Assembly (NCBI GenBank): GCA_030063045.1
Contig: JAQSEB010000023.1
Coordinates: 868,001-932,000, forward strand
Source: Pratylenchus scribneri
Taxonomy: Eukaryota > Nematoda > Chromadorea > Rhabditida > Pratylenchidae
Length of the DNA stretch: 64,000 bases
Direction of reading: 5' to 3'
Position 1 is the first letter of the stretch. Each line of letters opens with the position of its first letter. The notes below the pieces were generated by a model. That model made no database searches, was not told where the DNA came from, and was given only the letters and a program-made list of their open reading frames with translations. A program made the position numbers and the translations under genes. Shown here one piece after another: positions 11,003 to 22,400 of this stretch.

Positions 11003-11828
11003 TAGCACAAATTGTCGCCATTTATAATAGCTCATCAATGAATGAATAAATTTTGATGATTTTTTTGCTATAAAATTAAAGATCAGACTTTTGGCTATTA
11101 AATGAAATTTATTTAATAGTTTAAAATTAATGAAGTTATGCTCGAAAATCCACGGAATAAAAATTACATTCCTTTCCGGAAAGAAAAGTGCAATTACAAT
11201 TCCGGAAAGAAAAGTGCAATTACAATTCCGGAATGAAAAGTGCAATTACAATTCCGGAATGAAAAGTGCAATTACAATTCCGGAATGAAAAGTGCAATTA
11301 CAATTCCGGAAAGAAAAGTGCAATTACAATTCCGGAATGAAAAGTGCAATTACAATTCCGGAATGAAAAGTGCAATTACAATTCCGGAATGAAAAGTGCA
11401 ATTATAATTCCGGAATGAAAAGTGCAATTACAATTCCGGAATGAAAAGTGCAATTATAATTCCGGAAAGAAAAGTGCAATTACAATTCCGGAATGAAAAG
11501 TGCAATTACAATTCCGGAATGAAAAGTGCAATTATAATTCCGGAATGAAAAGTGCAATTACAATTCCGGAATGAAAAGTGCAATTACAATTACAATCCCT
11601 TTCCGTAATAAAAAGTACAATTGCTTAAATTACAATTACAAACCAGAATGTTGAGGGCAATTGTAATTTCATTCATTAGTTTTTTGGGCGTAACTTTATC
11701 AAATCTGAACCAATTTAAATAAATTTAATATCATTTGATAGGCAACAGTCTTCACTTTAATTTGATACCAAAATTATCAAAATTGTTTCAATCCTTAATA
11801 ATTTATAGGCTTTCGCGACAAGTTGGGG
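11003..11828. mobile_element. Family A element (A4) carrying satellite 1
   Basis: Arms at 11003-11150 and 11680-11828 are typical of family A, while the centre is replaced by the same 26-bp satellite that is found in B elements. Intergenic, upstream of the zinc-finger gene. Confidence 0.85.
11165..11600. repeat. 26-bp tandem satellite 1, about 16 units
   Basis: Units contain GTGCAATTACAATTCCGGAA. The array is bordered by CCTTTCCGGAAAG on the left and TACAATCCCTTTCCG on the right; the right border recurs at 38305-38330. Confidence 0.95.
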
Positions 11829-12524
11829 CTTATCCTGGGGAGGGGAGGAATTGAATATCACAGTCTTTCCCTTTTTTACAAATAGATCCTTTCCATTTCC
11901 CAATTCATCCACCATCAACAAAACCATCAATCCCACCATAAAACTTTGGCCCCACAGGACAACTGTGCTGCTGGGCCATTCCGAGCAGCAGCAGCAGATG
12001 GCGGTTCGTCCCAAAAATCCCCTTCATATCCTTAGGATGGGGCGATCCACAAAAAGTTACAGCGGTGGAGCAAAGGCGAATTGATTATCCCCATTTCCCT
12101 ATATCCACCCCCCCCCCCCCACCCCTCCTTACTTTTGTCCGCCTCGCCTGTTTTGCTTCTCATCACAAACAGCCTATATCGTCGGCGGCGAATCCGGCCC
12201 GAGGCGATGGATTTGGGGATTGGTGTAGGTGGAGGACAACGACCCACCAAACCGCCGAAACGCAGAAAAGACAGGCAGACAGAAGAAGGGGATATGGGGG
12301 ATATAGACAGGGGGAAATGGGATGAAGGCAAAGGGGAATTGGCCCTAAACTCAGTCAGCACAGATTGGCCATAAGACGATCCACACATCCTGTCCTCTAC
12401 CCTCAAATCCACATATTCTGCCACCACACTCATCAGCCTCACATCAGTCAGTCAAATATTCCTTCAATCCCACATTTTTGTTTTGCCCTCCCACACACCG
12501 TAACGATACAGCCCAATTGAGTCT

Positions 12525-12850
12525 ATGGATCATTCTTTTGGCCATAGCTCTAGAAGGAAGCAACAACCAATTCAGGAAGGCAATATGCCATTTAAAAGCC
12601 CTAAATGTCCTCTAAGAAATTGCCACTTTATTATTGTTAAAAATTAAAACCATCTTAAAAATAAGCGGCTTTTCCCTGACTTAATCAGAAATTAGTGTTT
12701 CTCATACTCAATGCTATGTAACTTTTTTAAAATAAGAATTCCGAAAAGTTTAAATAGAAAAAATTATAGAATACACTTAGGGCTTTCGAACATTATATCG
12801 CCTTCCCGAATAAGCTAATGCCTCGTTGAGTTATAGCCAAAATAATAAAA
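12525..12850. mobile_element. Family B fold-back element (B3)
   Basis: Arms start with TTCTTTTGGCCATAGCTC and end with GAGTTATAGCCAAAATAAT. It ends about 95 bases before the zinc-finger start codon, so it may lie within the promoter or 5' UTR. Confidence 0.8.
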
Positions 12851-12944
12851 CCAATACATATCGGCGATATACCCAATTTTATCCCTCTCGCTTAAAATCA
12901 TCGCAAATTTCCCAGTTTTTCGATCATAAAATTTAGCAAAAGAA

Positions 12945-15900
12945 ATGTCCCAACAATCTCCATCAAATTCCACTGCCTCCTCCCTTATTCCCGATTCCTT
13001 GGCCCGAATGCTCCAACAACATCTTCACAACAACAATCAAAACAGTCCACAACAAACAGCGACGGCGGAAACAACCCCTCATCATAAAGCATTCGTCTGC
13101 GAAATTTGCGGCAAAGCATTCCGTTTTCGTTCGAATTTGGCCGAGCATCGTTCGGTCCACACCGCTGTGAAGCCTTTTGTATGCAAATTTTGTGGCAAAT
13201 CCTCAAGGCTGAAAGGCAATTTGACCAAGCACATTTTGAAGCATCATAAAACGGAACAAAGGGAGCATATTGGCACGGATGAGTACATCATCAAGAAGGG
13301 CAAAAAGTCGGTCAAGGATCCGGCGGTGAGTTTTTATGTGGATTTGGAATTTATAAATAAATATTTTTGAAGGCAATTGAATTCCTGGAACAGTCCATGA
13401 TTGTGCTGAACAATTCGAGAGGTGGCGCAAAAACAAATCAAAATCAAACGGATGAGGGGCAACATCATAATGGCCATGATGGTAATAGAAGAATTTTAAA
13501 GAATAAATAGAGATAAGGGAATTAGGGTGGGAAAAGTCGTTGTGGAATCACAATTACAATCAAAGGCCTTTTTACGATGCCTTATAACCTATAGTCCACA
13601 GGTAGATAGGTTTGAAGGGAAAAGCCGTTTATTTTACAAATTGTCCAAAAATTTTAAAAATTAATTAAGCCACTTTTTAGAGGACATTCAGCTCTTTCAA
13701 ATGGCATATCGCCTTCCTGAATTGGTTACTTCCTTTTTGAGTTAGGCCTAAAGAATGGCCCCGATTCGCAATCATTATAAAAGAAACCATATATCATTGA
13801 TTTTAGCCTTGGGCTACATTTATTTAGCATTTTTCCTTTGTCTTTCTTCAGCCTCCTTTATAATTTGAATTGAATAAATTAAATATTTATTTTCAGATTC
13901 CCAAGAAGGAGGCGGTGTCCACAATGTTTTGCTCTCTCAATTGGGCATTGATGCCTCGAATATGGATTTCCAAATGAAGGAGGAGGAATCCGTTTCGGAT
14001 GGTATTGACAATGAAGGCAGCGGTGGAATGATGGAGTTTGACGGATTGTCGAATAACAATGAAAGATTGTTGGAAAATTGTGAAAATGCCATTGGAATGG
14101 ATGGCAGCGAAGAAGGGGAAGATGAAGAGGAAGAGGAGGGAAATTTACAACAATGTTCTGGTGAACAAAGTCCAAAACAACAACAACAAATTGGGCCAAC
14201 ATTTGGCAATGGCGTGAATGGCACAAATGCGTCGTTGGCGGCGGCCGCATGCAAAGCAATTTTTGGCCAATTCGATGCAAAACAATTAATGGCAAAGGCA
14301 ATGCTGGGAATGGGAACAATTCAAGCAAATCAACAACCGCAAAATGGTGAAAATGCCAATGAGGAAATGCTCAAATTGTTGGCCGCATTTGGCAATGGCC
14401 AATCGAAACAATGCGAAGGGGAAGAAAAGGGGGAAGAGGAGAAGCAGCCAACACAACAATTGGTGATGCCAAATGCCAGTGGGGGATTCCGGCTGGCCGC
14501 CACTCAATGCCAATTCTGTGCAAAACATTTCCGAAAACGTAAGCAACCAACGATAGGAGGGGACATAGCAATATCGTTATTCTTTTCATTATTTGGGGCA
14601 AATTTTTTGGCAATAGCTCAACGAGGAAATAACCTATTTAGGAAGCCGATATGCTATTTTAAAGCCAAAATTGTCATCTAAAAAGTGGTTTATTTTAGTT
14701 TTATGAAATTCAATTTTTAAAAAGTTACATGTCTTTGAGTATAATCAACTCTAATTTATGGAGGAAAAGCCGCTTTTTCTACAAATTTATTTTAATTCAC
14801 CAAAAAATGGTTAAGCTATTTTATGCCACTTTTTAGAGGATATTTAAAGCTATAAAATAGCATATTGCCATCCTGAATTGGTTGGTTCCTTTTAGTGAGT
14901 TATTGCCAAAAATATGGCCTAGGCCCCTGGGTATTGAAATGACTTTTCTATTAGGAAAAACCACAATTGTAAAATGATTATATTTTTTAGCCCGTGATCT
15001 GATTGCCCATCTATCAAATGCTCACAAAACATTGGCCAATAATAGCAATAATAATGCGAACATTGCCTGCCAATCGCCCGCCTCCTCCTCTGCCCATCCC
15101 GCCGATGATAATGATTTTGGCAGAACACAAAAAAGTGGAAATGAAAATGGGAATGGCGGAAGTCAAAATGAAACAATGCTCCAAGAATTGCGAGAATTGA
15201 GGGAAGAATTGACGGGAATGAGGCAGCAAATTGGAATGGAAAAACTGGAACAAATGATAGGTCAGCTGGATTCCCGTGTTTGCCGGTTGGAAAAACAATT
15301 GGAAATGGTATTGAACAGGTGAGAATTGATGGAGCCAACAACTTTGATTTGCAGCCAATTTTAATTATAGCTGACCAAAAATAATTTTGAATTTTCCATT
15401 TTTACTGACCAAAAATAGTATTTTAACATACTGTACATTGTAGTTTGTGACAAATGGCTATACTGTATTTCAATTTGTAGTTAGCGTAGAGTATTATTAA
15501 TTTTGGCCCATAGATTCGGAATGGACAATTTAGTTGGGAAAATGCTAATTCCGTGTCAAATTTGACTCAGTTTTAAAATGTTAAACCGGTTTAAAAGTCA
15601 AAATTTCAGTTGGTTGGTCATAACTTAGGGTTCAAAGCGATTAAACCTAATTTGAAAGTGAAATCTTCTAAACAAACCGACCCTAACAAATCGATCGAAT
15701 TGGCCCATAGATTAAAGATCTAAGATAAACTGTTTGTGACAAATAGCAATATTTCAGCTTATAGGCATCTAATAACATTAATTTATGGCAAAATCTTGTA
15801 ATGGTCAATTAGTTTGGGAAGTTATGAGTCAAATTTGACTCATCAGTTTAAAAATCTTAAATCGGTTTAAAGCCGGAATTTTCAATTGGCCATAACTTTA

Positions 15901-16142
15901 GTTCAAATCAATTGAATCTAATTTGAAATTTTCTAAACAAGACGGCACCCTAAATAATTATTAGGGCCATAGATTAAGGCTTTACAATAATTAGAATTAT
16001 CCCAAAATTAAAATTGGCTGCAACAAATTTAATAATTTGATTATATATTAATTTGAATATTTTCAGCATTTACACACTTGTTCAACTCCAAACTGGCATC
16101 AATAACAGTGTGAACAAATTGAGTCGATCCGTGTTAAAATAA
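12945..16142 (+). CDS. C2H2 zinc-finger protein, three fingers
   Basis: Probable nuclear DNA-binding protein of about 511 residues. Exons: 12945-13325, 13373-13481, 13897-14538, 14991-15318 and 16067-16142, all phases matching. Finger 1 has C52, C55, H68 and H72. Finger 2 has C80, C83, H96 and H100 or H101. Finger 3, after a long acidic and Gln/Asn-rich middle, has C368, C371, H384 and H389 and is split by intron 3 inside the finger. The C-terminus has a heptad-like Leu/Glu stretch (ELRELREELTGMRQQIG), suggesting a short coiled coil for dimerisation. The stop codon overlaps an AATAAA at 16138-16143. The last exon exists a second time at 17660-17735. Orthology to a named nematode factor could not be fixed. 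Confidence 0.88.
13600..13770. mobile_element. Family B remnant (B4)
   Basis: Only the right arm is clear: TTTTTAGAGGACATTCAGC, then CATATCGCCTTCCTGAATTG. The left arm is eroded. Lies in intron 2 of the zinc-finger gene. Confidence 0.6.
14565..14925. mobile_element. Family B fold-back element (B5)
   Basis: Arms include GGCAATAGCTCAACGAGG on the left and AGTGAGTTATTGCCAAAAA on the right. It sits in the intron that splits the third zinc finger. Confidence 0.75.
15480..16010. repeat. Family F repeat in zinc-finger intron 4
   Basis: Two related segments recur here: GTCAAATTTGACTCA, then TTAAACCGGTTTAAA or TTAAATCGGTTTAAA, then GGCCCATAGATT or its kin. Similar sequence is found at 62930-63310 in the coiled-coil gene. 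GTCAAATTTGAC and TTTAAACCGG cores are partly self-complementary. Confidence 0.5.
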
Positions 16143-16143
16143 A
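16138..16143 (+). terminator. Polyadenylation signal overlapping the zinc-finger stop
   Basis: AATAAA contains the TAA stop itself; the same overlap is kept in the duplicate exon at 17731-17736. Confidence 0.55.
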
Positions 16144-16648
16144 CATTTTGGATGGCAATGGCTAATTGCATTGAATTTAATTTAATGATTATATTTAATA
16201 TATTTTTTTATTTCTCCTCTCAAAGTTTGTGCCAATTTTCTTTTGTACACCTCTTTTTTGGATGCTAATCAAAAAATTGCCGCATTTTCGCTTCCATCCT
16301 ATTCTCTCACCCTTCATCATTTCCCCAATTCATTTCTTGCCCAAAGCAAATTTGATTATTTTGGCCATAAATCCGATTTATTCATAAATTAAATTTTTGC
16401 ATAAATAAATAAATGGACATTAAAAATTAAGACACACTTTAAGGGAGGAGGAATCGAGGATCTTTTGAGAAGAACAGAGGAAAAAAGCCATAAAAGGCAA
16501 CATCCATCATAAAAAATAAATGTGTGGAATTAAATTTAAATTTAGGTGATACAAAATAAGAATAAACTATTACAAAAAATGGATTTAAAGAAGAGAGAAT
16601 TGAAATATAAAAAAGTCAAAAATTACACATCTTCGTCATCATCAAAAT

Positions 16649-17278
16649 TTATATCCGTTTTCTGATTTTTGAGGGGGGAGTGGCATAAATGGATGAAGTA
16701 CTGCCACTGCCAACTTGTAGTTTTGCAATGGCTTTTTTCAGTTTTATATCAAATTTTGCCTCTAATCTTGCCTCTAATTGTATCATTTCTCTTCGATGAT
16801 CTTCCAAAGTGACCTAAAAATGAAGAAAATTTTTAAAAGATAATTTCCATTTCACCAGTCCGATTGATTGCAAAAATCGTCTTTTCCAACTGAGCTCTCT
16901 GGACCAGTCAGTGTCAGTGCTTTCCTGAATAGAAAATGAAATGAATAATCATTAATCAAATATCAATGAAGATGGATGAATTGATTATATTCCAAAAATT
17001 CTAACCAATATTTTGGGGAATCTTTTGGCCCTATATTCGGCCAAATTTGCCAAATAATAGCTCCTTGATGATTTTGACAATTCCAAACATTTTTTATAGG
17101 GGAAAAAGCGCAAAGATTCGTCAATTAATTCAGCGGGTAATTGGCGTAAATATTGGGGATTTTTTGATGATGATTCTTTTTTGGGCCATTTCCAAAAAAT
17201 GCGAATATTGCGCAAATTTTGAAGAATTGAGAAAATAAAAAGGCGAATGGCCGAAATAATTTTGGGAATTTTTAGCAT
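16649..17278 (-). CDS. F-box-like protein, copy B
   Basis: Three exons on the minus strand: 17278-17006, 16924-16856 and 16813-16649, phase 0 throughout, about 168 residues. Exon 1 has a hydrophobic N-terminus (ISAIRLFIFSILQNL) followed by an F-box-like region LPAELIDESLRFFPYKKCLE. Exon 2 is short and charged. Exon 3 begins VTLEDHRREM, looks helical and ends in a basic PSKIRKRI tail. F-box function would be adapter binding to Skp1; only the motif supports this. Exon 1 is strongly conserved with copies A and C, whereas exons 2 and 3 share mainly the splice sites and the V(T/P)LED start. The start ATG was chosen because it is conserved in all three copies. Confidence 0.65.
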
Positions 17279-17659
17279 TTGCTTTGGGGCAAAAATGTTT
17301 AGAAAATGGAGGGAGAATCGATGCGCCGGAGGGGGATGTGGAGGACAGGGGAATGAATGGGCCTAGGCAAGAGAAAACAGAAAATAGATGGAGTGGGTGA
17401 AAAGCATTGGATGAAAGAAATATCAGATGGTCTCTATGGGCCTCCTCCAACTCTACTCTATATTTTGTCCTGGGCTACTTAAATAGGAAATGGCCAAGAT
17501 TTTTTTGGTAATTACCAATTTTTAGGGCCATTATAGGGTACCTTAACGAATCGATTGGGATTGATAAAAGATATAGGATAATTAATTAGAATACTCCAAA
17601 ACTAAAATTGGCTGCAACAAATTTAAAAATATGATTAATATTAATTTGAATATTTTTAG

Positions 17660-17735
17660 CATTTACACCTTTGTTCAACTCCAAACTGGCATCAATAACA
17701 GTGTGAACAAATTGAGTCGATCCGTGTTGAAATAA
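17660..17735 (+). pseudogene. Duplicate of the last zinc-finger exon
   Basis: Follows the acceptor TATTTTTAG and matches 16067-16142 almost base for base. The encoded peptide differs at one residue (Leu to Phe), other changes are silent, and the TAA stop and overlapping AATAAA are kept. It could be a dead copy or an alternative terminal exon reached by longer splicing from 15318. Transcript evidence would decide. Confidence 0.7.
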
Positions 17736-18190
17736 ACATTTTGGGTGACATTGGCAAGGGCAATGCTGGCATTGAATGAATTTGTTTTTTCTCTCAAAAT
17801 TTGTGCCAATATTCTTTTTCCACCTCTTTTTAGGATACTAATCAAAAAATTGCCGCATTTTCGCTTCCATCCATCCCACTTCCTTGTTCCCCTTCCCCCA
17901 TTTGATTTCTTGCCCAAATCAATTTTTGCCATAATTAAAATTCATTTTTATGCATAAATTTTGAATAAATTATCGACAAAACACAAAATTAAAAATTAAT
18001 TTTACAGGATTTAAAGAATTTTTAAAAAAACAGAAAAAGCCTCAAATACATTTATAAATCAAAAAATAAGCCAAAATATAAAGATAAAATAAAATCCATC
18101 AAATAGAAAAACAAAATTGAGAGAATTAAATATGAGAAAAAAAACATGGCTAAAGAATTTGTGAATGGAACAAAGTTGACGACCAATTTT

Positions 18191-18865
18191 TTAATAATAT
18201 GCATTTGGTGGCAGATTCAGCGGCGGATTGCGTTGTTTTATGATGGCTTCATCGGCCGTTTCATAATTGCTAGATTGACCGGAATTTGTCGGCTGCTGAC
18301 TGTCGTCGGATGAACGGCGAGAAGATGTTTGAACTTGGCCTTGAAGTTTTAATTTTTCACGCAGTTCCTCGTAATCCTCCAATGGCACCTAAAAATGAAG
18401 AAAATTTTTAGGTAATTTATAATTTCCCCATTTCACCATTCCGAAATAAAGAAGAAAACGCTGCTTCAATGTGCTCTTTTTGGCAATCGCATCCGGCAAC
18501 TGCTTGAAAAATTAAATTTATAATCAAATATCAAGAGAAGAGGAGGAGTTGATTATATTCCAATTCCAATCCCCAGATAATCCCACAATTCTAACCAATT
18601 TTTTGGGGAATCTTTTGGCCATATATTCGGCCAAATTGGCCAAATAATAGCTCTTTGATGATTTTGACAATTCCAAACATTTTTTATAGGGGAAAAAGCG
18701 CAAAGATTCGTCAATTAATTCAGCTGGCAATTGGCGAAAATATTGGGGGTTTTTTGATGATAATTCTTTTTTGGGCCATTTCCATAATTGAATATTGCGT
18801 AAATTTTGAAGAATTGAGAAAATAAAAAGGCGAAGAGCAGAAATTATTTTGGTAATTTTTAACAT
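18191..18865 (-). CDS. F-box-like protein, copy C
   Basis: Three minus-strand exons: from the ATG at 18865 to 18596, then 18502-18437 and 18388-18191, phase 0. Exon 1 matches copy B closely, including LPAELIDESLRFFPYKKCLE. Exon 2 (starting QLPDAIAKKST) and exon 3 (starting VPLEDYEELRE, then Ser/Gln-rich) differ greatly from copy B. The frame stays open upstream to an ATG at 19057, so a longer N-terminus is possible; the conserved ATG at 18865 is preferred. The product is about 177 residues and has no recognisable domain after the F-box-like part. Confidence 0.65.
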
Positions 18866-19462
18866 TTTGCTTGGGGTCATCAACAAAGAGGCAAATGAAT
18901 GAAAACGACGCCGGATGGAGAATGTGTGGAAAATGTGAATAAGCCAGAGAGTGGGACAGAAATGGGGGGAAATGCATTGGTTGGAAGGAAATGGACATTT
19001 GGATGTTGGAGTGGGATTTTTGTTGGCCATTTTGGAAGCATTGGAAAGAGAGGTCATTTGAAGGAGAATGTCTAGAGAACAATTGGCCCCCCGCGACTCT
19101 CAATGTCCATCGTGGAGGCCTCTTCTCAGAAATCAGGATAATGGTGTTGGCAAAATGTTTGTTTCATTTAATTCCTGCATTTTTTTTTTTTTTGTTTAAT
19201 TTTGCCTCTCAAATTTGTGCCAAAAATTGCCGTATTTTCCCTTCACCATTTTCATTCTCCACCTTCTCCAAATAAATTTGCCCAAAGCAAATTTCAAATT
19301 TTCAACAGAATCGCACTTCATTTTATTCATTTTCCCATTTAATTAGATAAAATTAATTTTAAAATTTTACATAAATCATAAAAAATAAATCTGCTGGGCC
19401 AATTCTTTTGTTTTTAAATAAAGTATAAAACATAGGATAAATATAATTTTTTATTTCAAATT
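18866..19462. other. Spacer between F-box-like copy C and IFT46
   Basis: Holds the upstream region of copy C, with CCCCAAGCAAAATG-type sequence at its start, a T-run near 19180 and the third remnant of the duplicated stretch. No coding exon is supported. Confidence 0.5.
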
Positions 19463-22400
19463 TCATCCGATTTCGAGTCGATTCCTTTGTTGCTGTTGCA
19501 TTTCGGCCATTCCCCCTCCTTCCTCCTCAATTAGTACAAAATTGTCCACCATTGTTTGCGCAGTTTCGCCCCTTTCTTCCCCGTCCCTCTGTCCCAATGC
19601 CAAATTGCGAAAATGTTGCGAATTTTGGAATTCCGCATACAGGGAGAAGAACAAATGCAATGCCTCCAGCCGACTTTTGTGCATTGGAATGTCCGAAATG
19701 GCCAAACAAATGTCCACATAGTCTTCCAGGGCAACGTCCAAATTGGAATTCAGCAGAATCTATGTGAGAAGGGGGAATTCACATAAATGAATATAGATGA
19801 TATTGAGGCCATAAAACTTGACACCAAATCAGGCTTCTTTAAGATTCTTAATCCTTCCTAACCTAATCCTAATGAGCTCAAACATTTTGATATGGCAAAA
19901 TTACAAAGCCACAAAATAAAAAGAATATTTTTCGACACCAAGATTTCTGTTTGATAGAGAACAATTATGTAATCTTTTTGCCTATAACTCATCAGAGGTG
20001 CATTTTCAATTACCAAACTGGAAATCGAAATAAAATTTGAAAGCTAAAATTCTCTTCTATAATTAAGCCATTTTAAATTTTAGGAAATTCAATATTTGAA
20101 AAATTAGTTGTCTTTGAATTTTCATAAACCCGAATTTTCAAAAGTAAGGCCACTGTTTTACAAATTACGGCAAACGTGCAGAATTGTGGTCTGCCTGGGA
20201 TTTGATTGTGAAAATAAGGGAAACACGTTTTTAAAGGTAATTGGGGGCGTAGAACATGATTCTGAACTCGGATTTTTGATATCTTACCATCTTGGTAAGA
20301 TAATGCCAACTTTTACTATGAAAAAGCAAAGGGGGGACCAAGGGCATTTTTGGTGAAAATTTTTATATGGCCAATATATAGCTCAATCAACGCAGTTCGA
20401 TGAGAGGAATCGAATGGTACCACTTTTATTTCATAATATTGAGTTATTGGCAAGTTAGAGGTCTAAATACCTTACCAAGACAAATATTTCTTTTGGTCAT
20501 AACTTGTTTATATTACAATATTACCCTATAAAAATGGTACCATTCGATTCCTCTCATCGAACTGCGTTGATTGAGCTATATATTGGCCATATAAAAATTT
20601 TCACCAAAAATGCCCTTGGTCCCCCCCCCCCTTTGCTTTTTCATAGTAAAAGTTGGCATTATCTTACCAAGATGGTAAGATATCAAAAATCCGAGCTCAG
20701 AATCGTGTTCTACGCCCCCAATTACCTTTAAAAACGTGTTTTCCATAATTTTACAATCAAATCCCAGACAGACCACAATTCTGCACGTTTGCCCAAATTA
20801 CTATATTTAACTTTTCAAAAAATTAATTTAGCCAATTTTTAGAGGACACTTAGAGTTTTCGAATGGCATATCGCCTTCCTGAATTAGTTGCTTCTTTGCT
20901 GGTGAGTTATGGCCAAAAGAATGTCTCTGGCTATTCAATTGTTCTATTTGGCAAAATTTTAAAATATATTTCCTAAAATTTTGGCCACCTTCATTCCTTT
21001 TAATTGCTGCTCAATGCCTTGGGGCCATTCCTGCATCAAGGTCTCGATTGAGGGCATCGGCCTTGAATAATTGACTCGATCCGGTGGCTTCGTTCGTCGC
21101 AATTCCCTCACCGATTGGATCCATCGATCCTAAAATTATATCTAAAATTTATTTTGCCATTTTTTTTGTACAATTTGATGTGCATTTTTGTCGGCTCTGG
21201 ACAATTTTTTCACTGGCATATCCGCCGACCCAGTTTTGCCTGCCATTTGATGGAGGCGAAGGTCGACAATGGCCGGATCGGATTGGATGGCCGCCGGCTC
21301 ATCCAACACGCATAAACCCAATTGGAGTTCATCATTCTGCGGAGGGTGAAGAAGGGCATTAGTGTCCATAAGGCCCATGTTGATTAGGAAGGGATAAGAT
21401 GCCATTTTGTCGTCGTCAAAATAACTCATCAAGGACTGAAATAATTTTGATGATTTTTTTTATTTAATTAAAGGAAAAAATGATAATATTAATTTTATTT
21501 AAATGTTCAAAATTGCTGAATTTGAGCACAAAAAATCACTGATAATTTCATTAATCCATAGTAAAGGTAATTTTAAATGGTTTTTTGGGCATAATTTTAT
21601 CATTTCTGAAACAATTTAAACAAAATTAATTTTATTTAATAGCCAAAAGTCTGCTCTTTAATTTGATACTAAAATCATCAAAATTGGTTCAGCCTTTGAT
21701 GAGTTATTTTAAATGACGATAAGTTGGGCTGTTCCTTGGTGATTTTTACCTCATCTGGTCGTGGCACTTTGATGAATGGATCAACTTCGCCAACCGCTGG
21801 AATATAGTCAATTTGGAAGGGTCGAAAAACGGGCTCAATCTGTCAAATAAAAATTATTAATTTAATTTATAAATCTTCAGAAATAGGCAAATTTTTAGGC
21901 ATTCATTCGAGATATGGAATCGGTTGAATACTCTAACCAATTCTTTGGCCATAGCTCAACAAGGAAGCAACCAATTTGAGAAAGCAATATGCCATTTGAA
22001 AGCCATAAATGTCTTGCAAAAAGTTGCTTCATAAATTTTTGGAAAAATTAAAATATTTTGTAAAAAAACGGCGGGGCTTTCCTCCAAACATTTTGATTCA
22101 TTTCATTCGATGAAATAAAAGAAGCGTAATTTTTAATTGAATTTTCATAAAATTTTAATTAAATTGTGGAGGACATTTTCGCACTTTCAAATGATAAAAC
22201 AACACCTTCTCAAATTGATTGATTCTTTTTTGAGCTATAAACAAAAGAATGACTTGGAGTATTATTAAAATGGATATGCAGATTTAAATTAAATTGCATA
22301 TAAAAATGGCCTAGATCAATTTTAAGTGTACTGTATGCCATATGCCCAAAGTCATTTAAAAAAATAAGGAAAATCATCAAATATAGCTTTAGGGAAGGGA

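Larger units (their letters stand above)
8252..12944. other. 4.7 kb stretch with no confident gene
   Basis: Contains A3, A4 with its satellite, B3, and a C-rich, relatively GC-rich part at about 9800-12430. Several overlapping open frames occur on both strands, with CAG/CTG-rich spots near 9280-9440 and a C-run at about 12109-12120. A candidate minus-strand exon at 10203-10366 is listed separately. Part of the stretch is presumably the upstream region of the zinc-finger gene. Confidence 0.5.
15960..19140. repeat. Tandem segmental duplication (two units of about 1.6 kb)
   Basis: Unit 1 (about 15960-17540) and unit 2 (about 17555-19140) each hold, in order, an intron tail with AAAATTGGCTGCAACAAATT, the last zinc-finger exon, a stretch with ATTGCCGCATTTTCGCTTCC, and a minus-strand F-box-like gene. 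A shorter third remnant of the middle stretch (ATTGCCGTATTTTCCCTTC) lies at about 19190-19300. Confidence 0.8.

Noticed and set aside
20108..20356. Open frame here and its mirror at 20576-20776
   Set aside because: Both come from the arms of one palindrome inside an intron. The similarity is structural, and no start context or domain supports a gene.
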